Shown one piece after another: positions 43,113 to 51,384 of a stretch of DNA of 64,000 bases. The DNA is from Acidimicrobiales bacterium (GTDB lineage Bacteria; Actinomycetota; Acidimicrobiia; Acidimicrobiales; DATDAH01). Position 1 is the stretch's first letter. Each line of letters starts with the position of its first letter. The DNA lies in assembly GCA_016794585.1 (NCBI GenBank), contig JAEUJM010000001.1:62001-126000 (forward strand). Reading direction: 5' to 3'. A model generated the notes under the pieces. It worked only from the letters and a program-made list of their open reading frames with translations. It made no database searches and had not been told where the DNA came from. A program made the translations under genes and the position numbers.

Positions 43113-45626
43113 ATGCGCCCTCCTAGGCTCGCCCGGTTGTCTTCCACCACTGAAACCCCCGAACCCGCGCCGGTCCACATCGACGCCGACCCCGACGACT
43201 ACGCCGTCCGGGACGCGGGGGACAAGCGCACGTACTACTTCGAGATCTTCGTGATCTCGATGGCCGGGCTGCTCATCGAGATCTCGTACACCCGGATCAT
43301 CTCGTACAAGCTCTTCTACTACTGGGTGTACCTGGTCATCGGCCTGGCCCTGCTCGGCATCGGCTCGGGCAGCGTCTTCGTCACCATCTCGAAGCGCCTG
43401 CGCCACTCGGCCACGCGGCCCATCATCATGTGGGGCTCGCTGGCCGCTGCGCTCAGCGTCGGTGCCGGCTACGTGGTGCTGGCCCGCACCCCCATCGACA
43501 CGCTGAAGATCTGGGACTACGGCACCCGGGCGTCGATCCAGAACCTGGGCGCTCTCGTGCTCATCTCGTTCTGCCTCTTCGCCTCCTTCGTGGCCATCGG
43601 CATCATGATCGCCACCCTGTTCGGCCGGCGCAGCGAGCGGATCGGCCGCCTCTACTTCGCCGACCTCGTCGGCGCCGGCCTCGCCTGCCTGGTCGTGGTG
43701 TTCCTCATCAGCACCATCGGCCCGCCCTCGGTGGTGTGCCTCGCCGGCGTGCTGCTGGCGGTCGTGGGGCTTCGCCTGGCGTGGAGGTCCTCGAAGGCTG
43801 CGCTCGGGGGCGGCGCCGTGCTCGCCCTCGTGCTCGGCGCCGGCGTGGTGGCGCCCAGCCTGCTGCCCACCCTGGCCCTCGACGGCGTGAAGGAGGACGT
43901 CTCCGGCAAGGAGAACGTCTACTCGGCCTGGAGCCCGGTGTTCCGGGTCGACGCCGTCCAGGTGACCGACGAGACCAAGCTGCTCTACCACGACGGCCTG
44001 CCGGGCTCGGCCATCTACCGCTACGACGGTGACCCGACCGGGCTCACCCGGTTCGACTCCGATCCGCGGTCGCTGCCGTTCGCCGTGGCCGGCGAGTCCC
44101 CCGACGACGTGATGATCATCGGCGCCGCCGGCGGCAACGAGATCCTGGCCTCGCTGTACTACGACACCGGCCACATCGACGCCATCGAGCTGAACCCGGT
44201 CACCTACGACCTCGTGGCCAACCGCTTCGCCGACTACGCCGGCAACATCGCCGACGATCCCCGGGTCAACTACGTCAACGGCGACGGCCGCTCGTTCCTG
44301 GCCCGTAGCGACGACACCTTCGACATCGTGTGGTTCCCGGCGCCCGACAGCTACGCCGCCACCAACGCCGCGAGCTCGGGGGCCTTCGTGCTCTCCGAGA
44401 GCTACCTGTACACGCAGGAGGCCATCGAGGACAGCCTCGACCACCTGGGCGGCGACGGCATCCTCGCCGCGCAGTTCGGCGAGTTCGACTACGAGAACAA
44501 GCCCAACCGCACCACCCGCTACGTGGCGACGGCCCGCCAGGCCCTGGCCGACCGCGGCATCGAGGACCCCTCCGAGCACATCCTGGTGGCCACCACCCCG
44601 GCGGTCGGCTTCGGCACCCAGCTCTCCACCATCCTCGTGAAGGAGGAGCCCTTCACCGAGGAGCAGATCGAGGCCTTCACCACCGGCCTCGAGCCCATCG
44701 AGGGCTCGACCCTGCGCTACGCCCCGGGCCAGCCCGTCGAGGGCGAGCCCGTCAGCGACCTCGTCACGGCCTCGGACGAAGAGCTCGACGCGTTCTTCGA
44801 GGAGTACCCCTTCGAGGTGCACGCCATCACCGACGACGGCCCCTTCTTCTGGCACTTCACCACCTTCGGCGAGGTGGCGGGCGACTTCGGCCGGTCCGTC
44901 GTGGCCGACGACCTCGAGGTGGCCATCGGCGAGCGGGTGCTCATCCTGTTGCTCCTCGTGGCCACCGGCTTCGCCGCCGTGTTCCTCCTGCTGCCGTTCG
45001 TGGCCATCCGAGACATCTTCGTGGCGCTGCCCCAGAAGGGCCGCTCGGCGGTCTACTTCGCCTGTCTCGGCTTCGGCTTCCTGTTCTTCGAGATCACGCT
45101 CATCCAGAAGCTGACCCTCTTCCTCGGGTACCCCACCTACTCGCTGACGGTGACGCTGGCCTCGATCCTGCTCTTCACCGGCGTCGGGGCCCTCCTCAGT
45201 GGGCGGTTCAAGGACCGGCCCCACCGGGCCATCCCCGTGCTCCTCGGCGCCATCATCGCCCTGACGCTCTTCTACGCCTTCGGCCTCCAGCCGCTCACCG
45301 ACGCCCTGCTGACCGCGCCGCTGTTCGTGCGCATCGCCGTTGCCTTCCTCGTGCTGGCCCCGCTGGGCATCTGTCTCGGCGCCTTCATGCCCCTCGGCCT
45401 CGGCGCCGTGGCCGCCAAGACGGACCACCCCTCCGAGTACGTGGCCTGGGGCTGGGCCGTCAACGGCTTCGCCTCGGTGGTCGGCTCGGTGCTCACCACC
45501 ATGTTGGCCATGACCTTCGGCTTCCAGACCGTGCTCTTCGTGGCCCTGGGCGTCTACTGCGTGGCGCTGCTGGCCCTGCGTGGCCTCGTCGGCCCCGACC
45601 GGTCGACCGCTAGCGTGTCGTCGTGA
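43113..45626 (+). CDS. Polytopic membrane protein with embedded spermidine synthase-like domain
   Basis: ATG 43113 follows GGAAG and gives 837 residues. The N-terminal ~250 residues hold about six helices (YYFEIFVISMAGLLIEISYT onward). The middle (~330-560) is a SAM-dependent, spermidine-synthase-like Rossmann domain: DVMIIGAAGGNEILASLYYD, HIDAIELNPVTYDLV and VNYVNGDGRSFLARSDDTFD, the order of motif I, acidic loop and DGR segment. The C-terminal ~280 residues hold further helices. Spermidine-synthase-like membrane proteins are common in bacteria; whether they make polyamines is unknown. The downstream SRPBCC gene overlaps its stop as GTGA. Confidence 0.85.
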   Translation: MRPPRLARLSSTTETPEPAPVHIDADPDDYAVRDAGDKRTYYFEIFVISMAGLLIEISYTRIISYKLFYYWVYLVIGLALLGIGSGSVFVTISKRLRHSATRPIIMWGSLAAALSVGAGYVVLARTPIDTLKIWDYGTRASIQNLGALVLISFCLFASFVAIGIMIATLFGRRSERIGRLYFADLVGAGLACLVVVFLISTIGPPSVVCLAGVLLAVVGLRLAWRSSKAALGGGAVLALVLGAGVVAPSLLPTLALDGVKEDVSGKENVYSAWSPVFRVDAVQVTDETKLLYHDGLPGSAIYRYDGDPTGLTRFDSDPRSLPFAVAGESPDDVMIIGAAGGNEILASLYYDTGHIDAIELNPVTYDLVANRFADYAGNIADDPRVNYVNGDGRSFLARSDDTFDIVWFPAPDSYAATNAASSGAFVLSESYLYTQEAIEDSLDHLGGDGILAAQFGEFDYENKPNRTTRYVATARQALADRGIEDPSEHILVATTPAVGFGTQLSTILVKEEPFTEEQIEAFTTGLEPIEGSTLRYAPGQPVEGEPVSDLVTASDEELDAFFEEYPFEVHAITDDGPFFWHFTTFGEVAGDFGRSVVADDLEVAIGERVLILLLLVATGFAAVFLLLPFVAIRDIFVALPQKGRSAVYFACLGFGFLFFEITLIQKLTLFLGYPTYSLTVTLASILLFTGVGALLSGRFKDRPHRAIPVLLGAIIALTLFYAFGLQPLTDALLTAPLFVRIAVAFLVLAPLGICLGAFMPLGLGAVAAKTDHPSEYVAWGWAVNGFASVVGSVLTTMLAMTFGFQTVLFVALGVYCVALLALRGLVGPDRSTASVSS

Positions 45627-46099
45627 CCGACGCCGCCCCGAACCCCGATGTGATCTCCGTCGAGCGGGAGATCGCCGCCCCCGCCGAGGCCATCTTCGCC
45701 CTCCTCGCCGATGCCACCCGCCACAAGGACATCGACGGGTCGGGCACCGTGGTCGAGGCCAAGGGCGAGCCCGAGCCCCTCACCCTGGGCTCCACTTTCG
45801 GCATGTCCATGAAGATGGGGGTGCCGTACTCGATGGTCTCCACGGTCATCGAGTTCGAACCGAACCGCCGCATCGCCTGGCAGACCCGGGGTCCGGGCAA
45901 GATCGGCGGCCACGTCGGCGGTCGCATCTGGCGCTACGAGCTCGAGCCCACCGACGGGGGCACCCTCGTGCGCGAGAGCTGGGACATCAGCCAGGAGTCG
46001 GCCTTCACCAAGCCGGTCGTGAAGCTGTTCGCCTCCAAGGAGACGGGCAAGAACATCGCCAAGACCCTCGAGCGCATCGAGCAGGCCGTCACCGCCTGA
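45623..46099 (+). CDS. SRPBCC (START/polyketide cyclase-like) protein
   Basis: GTG 45623 overlaps the previous stop (GTGA) and gives 158 residues. ISVEREIAAPAEAIFALLAD, STVIEFEPNRRIAWQ, RYELEPTDGGTLVRESWDIS and a C-terminal helix (NIAKTLERIEQAVTA) show the helix-grip fold with a hydrophobic ligand pocket. Members bind lipids or polyketides, or assist their conversion. Translational coupling to the spermidine-synthase-like protein suggests a joint task; the ligand is unknown. Confidence 0.87.
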   Translation: MTDAAPNPDVISVEREIAAPAEAIFALLADATRHKDIDGSGTVVEAKGEPEPLTLGSTFGMSMKMGVPYSMVSTVIEFEPNRRIAWQTRGPGKIGGHVGGRIWRYELEPTDGGTLVRESWDISQESAFTKPVVKLFASKETGKNIAKTLERIEQAVTA

Positions 46100-46109
46100 G
46101 GCTCGCCTC

Positions 46110-46916
46110 TCAGTCGTTGTAGACCGGGTCGCGGCCTTCCTTGCGGCTGCGGATGTACTCGTCGAGGTTCTGGGTGGTGAGGCGCACGAGGAGTTGGTTG
46201 CGGTTCTCCATGTCGATGGCCGCCTCCAGGCTGCCGACCTCGAGCGCCGACCACAGAACCTTCTTGGTCATGGCCACGCCGTGGGTCGAGAAGCCGCAGA
46301 TGCGCTCGGCCAGCTCGTAGGTCACGTCGAGCAGCTCGTCGTCGGGCACCGTGCGCGCGACCAGCCCGATGCGCTCGGCCTCCTCGGCGTGGACGTCGCG
46401 ACCCGACAGGCAGATCTCGAAGGCCCTGGCGGACCCGATGGCGCGGGTGAGGGTGTAGCTCAGGCCGAGCTCGACCGCTCCGAGGCCGTTGTTGATGCCC
46501 GCCGCGCGCCAGTAGGCGGATTCGGCGGCGAGGCGGATGTCGGCGCCCAGCGACAGGCACATGCCGCCGCCGATGGCCGGGCCGTTGACCGCGGCGATGA
46601 CCGGCTGGGGCAGGGCCCGCATGATCGGGATCAGGTCGCTGAAGTGCTCCATGGCCCGGATGGCCAGACGAGACAGCGGGAGGCCGTCGGTCCCCGGCGG
46701 GATGCCGGCGTCCTCGAGGTCGAGGCCCGAGCAGAAGCCGGCGCCGGCGCCCGTGAGGATCACGACCCAGGTGTCGTGGTCCTCGCCCGCCTCACGGAGG
46801 GCGTCGCGCAGCGGCGTGACGGTGTCGAACGACATGGCGTTCATCCGATCGGGCCGGTTCAGGGTGAGCTGGCGCACGTGCGGGCGCGGCTCGGACACCT
46901 CGAGGAAGCTCGTCAT
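46110..46916 (-). CDS. Enoyl-CoA hydratase/isomerase family protein
   Basis: ATG 46916 gives 268 residues. LNRPDRMNAMSFDTVTPLRD, GAGAGFCSGLDLEDAG, QPVIAAVNGPAIGGGMCLSL (oxyanion hole IGGG) and INNGLGAVELGLSYTLTRAI identify a crotonase with Glu at the ExxxG position (VELGLS). It is one of three such paralogues in the window. C-terminal TTQNLDEYIRSRKEGRDPVY is typical of the mycobacterial EchA group. It converges with the SRPBCC gene, 10 bases between stops. Confidence 0.92.
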   Translation of the reverse strand: MTSFLEVSEPRPHVRQLTLNRPDRMNAMSFDTVTPLRDALREAGEDHDTWVVILTGAGAGFCSGLDLEDAGIPPGTDGLPLSRLAIRAMEHFSDLIPIMRALPQPVIAAVNGPAIGGGMCLSLGADIRLAAESAYWRAAGINNGLGAVELGLSYTLTRAIGSARAFEICLSGRDVHAEEAERIGLVARTVPDDELLDVTYELAERICGFSTHGVAMTKKVLWSALEVGSLEAAIDMENRNQLLVRLTTQNLDEYIRSRKEGRDPVYND

Positions 46917-46953
46917 GGAGCCGGACGCTATCCGCCCATCCCGACCGGGTCGG

Positions 46954-48189
46954 TCAGTCGATCAACGCCTGCTTCACGAGCTGCTTGAACTGGGCGCGGA
47001 GGTTGTAGGTGCTTGACGGGAGGAGCTGGGTCATGAACACCGCGGTGATGTCCTCGACCGGGTCGACCCAGAAGCCGGTGCTGGCGGCGCCACCCCACGA
47101 GAACTCGCCGACCGAGGAGGGGGTCTTGGCCGCGGCCGGGTCGATGACCACGGCGAAGCCGAGGCCGAAGCCGACGCCGTCGTAGGCCGTCTCCGCGAAG
47201 GTCGACTGGCCGAAGTGCTCGAGGTCGACGCCCCCGGGCAGGTGGTTGGTGGTCATGTAGGCGAGGGTACGGGGCCCGAGCAGGCGGGCGCCGTCGAGCT
47301 CGCCGCCGCGGCGCAGCATCTCGCAGAAGCGCAGGTAGTCGTGGGTCGTCGAGACGAGGCCACCGCCGCCCGAGAGGTACGACGGGGCGCGCTTGGCGGC
47401 CTCGCCGATCGGGTCGTACCGGAAGATGGTGCCGTCCTTCGGGTTGGGCACGTAGAGGGCGCCGAGCCGGTCGGTCAGGTCGCCGTCGGCCCAGAACGCG
47501 GTGTCGTGCATGCCGAGGGGCTCGAAGACGCGCTCCCGCAGGAACTGGTCCAAGGGCACGCCCGCCAGCACCTCGACCAGGCGGCCCAGCACGTCCGTGG
47601 CGTGCGAGTAGTTGAAGCGGGCGCCTGGCTCGTTGACGAGGGGCAGGCCCGCCCAGAGGTCGACGCAGCCCTCGAGGTCGTACCCGCGCGGGGGCCCGAA
47701 GTCGAAGCCGGCGTTGCGGTAGATCTCGTCGGTGGCGTGGACGTGGTGGAACCCGTAGGTGAGCCCGGCGGTGTGGGTGAGCAGGTGCCAGATGCGCACC
47801 GGCTCGGCGGCGGGGGCGGTGGCGGGGTTCTCGGCGGTGCCGCCGGTGAAGACGCGGACGTCGGCGAACGACGGGATCCAGCGGCTGACCGGGTCCTTCA
47901 GCTCGAAGAGGCCCTCCTCGTAGAGGAGCATCGTGGCCACGGAGGTGACCGGCTTGGTCATCGAGTAGATGCGGAACACCGTGTCGTCCTCGACGGGGAG
48001 GCCGGCCTCGACGTCGCGGTGCCCGTGGCGGGCCAGGTGGACGACCTTGCCGCCCCGGGTGAGCGCGAGCTGCCAGCCCGGCAGCCTCCCCTCGTCGACG
48101 TAGCGGCGGAAGTGGGCGTCGATGCGGCCGAGACGGGCGGCGTCCATGCCCACCTCGCCGGGATCGACCTCGACGGTCAGCGCGGTCAC
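46954..48189 (-). CDS. Serine hydrolase, beta-lactamase class C/esterase family
   Basis: GTG 48189 gives 411 residues. YSMTKPVTSVATMLLYEEGL contains the SxxK nucleophile motif; NYSHATDVLGRLVEVLAGVP holds the second motif as YSH rather than the classic YxN, as in esterase-like members (EstB/LpqF type). WHLLTHTAGLTYGF and LGMHDTAFWADG are conserved. C-terminal FSWGGAASTGFWVDP takes the place of the KTG box. No signal peptide is seen, so it may act in the cytoplasm on small esters. The transcript direction matches the hydratase below, 37 bases away. Confidence 0.9.
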   Translation of the reverse strand: MTALTVEVDPGEVGMDAARLGRIDAHFRRYVDEGRLPGWQLALTRGGKVVHLARHGHRDVEAGLPVEDDTVFRIYSMTKPVTSVATMLLYEEGLFELKDPVSRWIPSFADVRVFTGGTAENPATAPAAEPVRIWHLLTHTAGLTYGFHHVHATDEIYRNAGFDFGPPRGYDLEGCVDLWAGLPLVNEPGARFNYSHATDVLGRLVEVLAGVPLDQFLRERVFEPLGMHDTAFWADGDLTDRLGALYVPNPKDGTIFRYDPIGEAAKRAPSYLSGGGGLVSTTHDYLRFCEMLRRGGELDGARLLGPRTLAYMTTNHLPGGVDLEHFGQSTFAETAYDGVGFGLGFAVVIDPAAAKTPSSVGEFSWGGAASTGFWVDPVEDITAVFMTQLLPSSTYNLRAQFKQLVKQALID

Positions 48190-48210
48190 GCCGAGACCGT
48201 AGCGGTGGGC

Positions 48211-49134
48211 TCAGCGCCCGTTGGCGCTGAAGTGCTGGAAGTCCTTCAGGCTCGACCAGTCGCCGCCCCACTCCCATCCGATGGCGGCGAAGGCCTCGAC
48301 CACGGCGTCGCCGTCGTGCAGGACGCCGGGCTCGGTGCGGGACCGGTCGGTGTAGGCCGAGGCCAGCTCGGGGAGGAGGAGATCGCCCTTCACATAGGGG
48401 TTGAGGAAGGGGTTGACGTCCACGGCGAGGCCGTATGCGTGCTCGGACCAGCTGGTCGAGCCGCGCACGGGGCGACACACGAAGGCGGTGGTGTTGTTGC
48501 CGTCACCGGTGGGCGGGAGGTCGAGCTCGGGGGCGGCGACCACCCGCATCTCCTCGATCGGATAGCGGGCGGCGTCGACGGCCCGGAAGACCTCGACGAT
48601 GGCGTCGGCGGCGTCGGCGTGCACCAGCAGCTCACCGCGGTGGTGCTCGCCGTCGAAGCCCCAGTAGGTGACGGTGACGTAGCGCAGCTGGTCGAGGCCA
48701 ACCGGGCAGGCCGCCGACCAGGTCGAGCGCTCCACCACGTCGGCGGGGACGGGCTCGACGGTGGATTCGAAGCCGTCGCCGGCCGGGGGCGGCAACACGT
48801 CGGGCATCTGGATGGCGCGGGGGTCGAGCTCGGCGGGCGTGGGCTGGACCTGCCCGAACCCGTCGGCGTCCGTGGGCAGCACCCGGGTCCCCAGCCACGC
48901 CGGCGGGGCGAACGGGTCGACCGTCGTCGAGGTCGTGGCCGGCGCGATCGTCGTCGTGGGCGCCGCCGTCGAGGGAGTCGGCGCCTCGGTGGGCTCGGCC
49001 TCGGCCCGCTCACCCGCGTCCTCACCCGAGGCGCAGGCGCCCAGCATCAGCGCCGCGCCGAGGAGCGCGACGCCGAAGGCCGTGACGCGGGGGACGGTGC
49101 GGGGGCTCAGGGGAAGCCGGTGCGGGACTCGCAC
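48211..49134 (-). CDS. Lipoprotein with M15-type D-Ala-D-Ala carboxypeptidase-like domain
   Basis: GTG 49134 is chosen because it is the only upstream start that gives a complete lipoprotein signal (FGVALLGAALMLGACASG); it overlaps the previous gene by 28 bases. The product is 307 residues. A Pro/Thr/Glu-rich linker precedes the catalytic part. SWSEHAYGLAVDVNPFLNPY carries the HxxxxxxD zinc motif, and the C-terminal WGGDWSSLKDFQHF provides the remaining His. This is the LAS/VanY-like layout, so trimming of peptidoglycan stem peptides is expected at the membrane surface. Confidence 0.83.
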   Translation of the reverse strand: MRVPHRLPLSPRTVPRVTAFGVALLGAALMLGACASGEDAGERAEAEPTEAPTPSTAAPTTTIAPATTSTTVDPFAPPAWLGTRVLPTDADGFGQVQPTPAELDPRAIQMPDVLPPPAGDGFESTVEPVPADVVERSTWSAACPVGLDQLRYVTVTYWGFDGEHHRGELLVHADAADAIVEVFRAVDAARYPIEEMRVVAAPELDLPPTGDGNNTTAFVCRPVRGSTSWSEHAYGLAVDVNPFLNPYVKGDLLLPELASAYTDRSRTEPGVLHDGDAVVEAFAAIGWEWGGDWSSLKDFQHFSANGR

Positions 49135-50489
49135 GTCTGGTGCGTGTCCGTGCCGCCGTTGCCCCGGCAGGTGTCGTTGCCCGCCCCGCCCACGGTGCGG
49201 TCGTTCCCGGGTCCTCCGTTCAGCGTGTCGGAGCCTTTGAACCCGAACATGCGGTCGTTGCCCTCGCCACCGTTGATGGTGTCGCCGCGGTCCCCGCCGC
49301 AGATCCGGTCGTTGCCGCCCAGCGCGTTGATGGTGTCGGGCCCGGGCGTGCCGAGGATCACGTCGTCGCCGTTGGTGGGCGAGTCCCCCTGGTTGAGATC
49401 CACCGTGATGGGGAGGCCGTCGCACGACGGCGGGTTGACCTCGACCCGGGCGATCCGCCGGGTCGACCCCCCGCCGCCGGCCCACAGCGTGTTGCCGGGG
49501 CCCGGCGCGATCTCCTGGGGGCTGGGGCCGAACGACAGGTTCGGCGCCGTGAACGTGGCGTAGCCGGTGCCGGCGGGGCTGATCCTGGCGATGGTGTTCG
49601 TGTTGCCGCGGATGAACCAGAGGTTGCCGTCGTCGCCGGCGGTGATGCCCTTGGGATTGCTGCCGGCGGGGATGGGGAAATTCGTGAAGGTGTTGGTGCC
49701 GATCACGTAGCGCATGACGCCGGGCTGCGCGAGCCCCGTGTGGGTGAACCACAGGTTGTTGTCGGGGCCGATGGTCAGCTGGCGTGGGCCGAGATCCTGG
49801 GGGAGTCCGAAGGCGGTGGTGCTTCCGGTGGTCGGGTTCACGCGGAGCAGCGAGTGCGCGGTCACGCCGCCGACGTTCGCGTTCTGCGACTTGGTGATCC
49901 AGATGTTGCCGTCGGGGCCACGAGCGATGTCGCCCGTCGTTCCGCCCGTGTTGGTCTGCACGCTCAGCACCCCGGCCGTGCCGGTCCCGCCGGTGTGCAT
50001 CCGTTGGGCCACGCTGCCGCCGCCGGTGAACCAGACGCTTCCGTCGGGAGCCGTGGCGATCTTGAACGGGAAGATCACGCTGCCGGAGGAGAAGAAGGTG
50101 AACACATTGGTGGTCGGGTTGAACCGCCCGATCTGACCGGTGCCGGCGCCGGGGCTCGGGCCGGTGGGGTCGGTGAACCAGATGTTGCCATCACCCCCCA
50201 CGGTGAGGTCGGCCGGTCCGTCGATGCCGGCTGCGGTGTGGAACGTGATGGCGCCTCCCGGCGTCACCTCGCCGATCCCGTTCGTGGCGCCCGACCCCCA
50301 CGGATTCGCGAAGTAGACGTTCCCGTCCGGCCCCTCGACGATGCCGCCCGTCGGGAAGAGGCTCGACGCCGTGAACAGCGAGATCGAGCCCGTCGCCGCC
50401 TGCGCGCTCGGCGAGTGGGCGGTGATCAGTCCAACCACCAGGGCGGTGACGGCAAGCGCCGCCGTACGAATCATGGACTTGCGGGGCAC
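49107..50489 (-). CDS. Secreted Vgb-like propeller with C-terminal RTX calcium repeats
   Basis: GTG 50489 follows GGGAGG and gives 460 residues. Signal peptide IRTAALAVTALVVGLITAHS ends near AQA. Residues ~40-370 contain repeated GPDGNVYFANP, GGDGNIWFTDP, APDGSVWFTGG, GPDGNIWITKS, GPDNNLWFTHT and GDDGNLWFIRG units, as in virginiamycin B lyase and SMP-30 propellers. The last ~90 residues contain RTX-type nonapeptides (GGNDRICGGDRGDTINGGEG, NDRMFGFKGSDTLNGGPGND), binding Ca2+. The catalytic His of Vgb was not located, so an antibiotic-lyase role is unproven. Adhesive or Ca-dependent surface function is as likely. Confidence 0.83.
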   Translation of the reverse strand: MPRKSMIRTAALAVTALVVGLITAHSPSAQAATGSISLFTASSLFPTGGIVEGPDGNVYFANPWGSGATNGIGEVTPGGAITFHTAAGIDGPADLTVGGDGNIWFTDPTGPSPGAGTGQIGRFNPTTNVFTFFSSGSVIFPFKIATAPDGSVWFTGGGSVAQRMHTGGTGTAGVLSVQTNTGGTTGDIARGPDGNIWITKSQNANVGGVTAHSLLRVNPTTGSTTAFGLPQDLGPRQLTIGPDNNLWFTHTGLAQPGVMRYVIGTNTFTNFPIPAGSNPKGITAGDDGNLWFIRGNTNTIARISPAGTGYATFTAPNLSFGPSPQEIAPGPGNTLWAGGGGSTRRIARVEVNPPSCDGLPITVDLNQGDSPTNGDDVILGTPGPDTINALGGNDRICGGDRGDTINGGEGNDRMFGFKGSDTLNGGPGNDRTVGGAGNDTCRGNGGTDTHQTCESRTGFP

Positions 50490-50549
50490 GGACCCACCTC
50501 CCTCGTCGCCCCGCGAGGCTAGCGAAGGAGGTGGCCCGTGTCCCGGCGC

Positions 50550-51290
50550 CTACGCGGACTTCGAGAAGCTGAGGGCGAACTCCATCTCACCGCTGTCCTC
50601 GACCTGCGCGGGGCCGCCGCTCGGGTCGCTGATGTCGTAGTCGGCCCAGGTGATGGGGATCGAGCCGGTGACCTCGATGGCGTCACCGTTGCGGCGCGCG
50701 GTGAGGTCGAAGGTGACCGACTGGGTGACCCCGTGGACGGTCAGGTCGCCGGTGGCCTCGGCGGTGATCTCCTCGAGGTCGCCCGGCTCCTCGCCGAAGT
50801 CGATGGGCGCCGTGAGCTCGAAGGTGGCGGTGGGGAACTGCGCGGTCTCGAGGATGCGGTTCTGCACCTGGCCGTCGCGCTGGGACTCGTCGCTCTCGAG
50901 GGTGGTGAGGTCGACCTCGAAGCTGGCCTCGGTGGCGCTCGTGCCCTCGATCACGAGCGTGCCGGTGACGTCCTCGGTGCGGCCGGCGCCCTCGGTGGAC
51001 TGCCCGAAGAGCACCTCGGTGGCCCGGTAGCCGGCGGTCGAGCCCGCGGCGACCTCCCAGGTCCCCTCGATGCCTTCGCTGGTGGCGCCGCCGCCCGCCG
51101 CCGTGGTGTCGGTGGTGCCGGCGACGGTCGAGGTGGTGGTGCCGATGTCGTCGAAGGTGAGCGGGTCCGGCGCGTCCTCCTTGATGAAGTTGATGTAGAC
51201 GAACGGTCCGACGGTGACGGCCAGCAGGATCACCACGGGCACGGCGATCAGCCAGAACTTGGGCTTGCGGAGGGTCTCGGAGAACGACAT
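50550..51290 (-). CDS. YceI-family protein with membrane anchor
   Basis: ATG 51290 gives 246 residues. A signal-anchor helix (FWLIAVPVVILLAVTVGPFV) and a Thr/Gly linker precede the YceI lipocalin-like barrel (~75-246): GTWEVAAGSTAGYRATEVLF, VDLTTLESDESQRDGQVQNR, ETAQFPTATFELT, ATGDLTVHGVTQSVTFDLTA. YceI proteins bind isoprenoid or quinone-like lipids in the envelope; a polyisoprenoid ligand would fit. It lies downstream of the Vgb-like gene's start, with 60 bases between, same strand. Confidence 0.93.
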   Translation of the reverse strand: MSFSETLRKPKFWLIAVPVVILLAVTVGPFVYINFIKEDAPDPLTFDDIGTTTSTVAGTTDTTAAGGGATSEGIEGTWEVAAGSTAGYRATEVLFGQSTEGAGRTEDVTGTLVIEGTSATEASFEVDLTTLESDESQRDGQVQNRILETAQFPTATFELTAPIDFGEEPGDLEEITAEATGDLTVHGVTQSVTFDLTARRNGDAIEVTGSIPITWADYDISDPSGGPAQVEDSGEMEFALSFSKSA

Positions 51291-51384
51291 GGCCGACAGC
51301 TTGCCCGGCGGACCTTGGATTTCGCTGGGAATCCCGGGTTTTCTCGCCGGCGGCGCGGGTCCGCGATGGCGAAGTGGCGGGGGT

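Noticed and set aside
49140-49420. RTX repeats as a sign of type I secretion genes nearby
   Set aside because: No ABC exporter or membrane fusion gene is present, and the protein has an ordinary Sec signal peptide.
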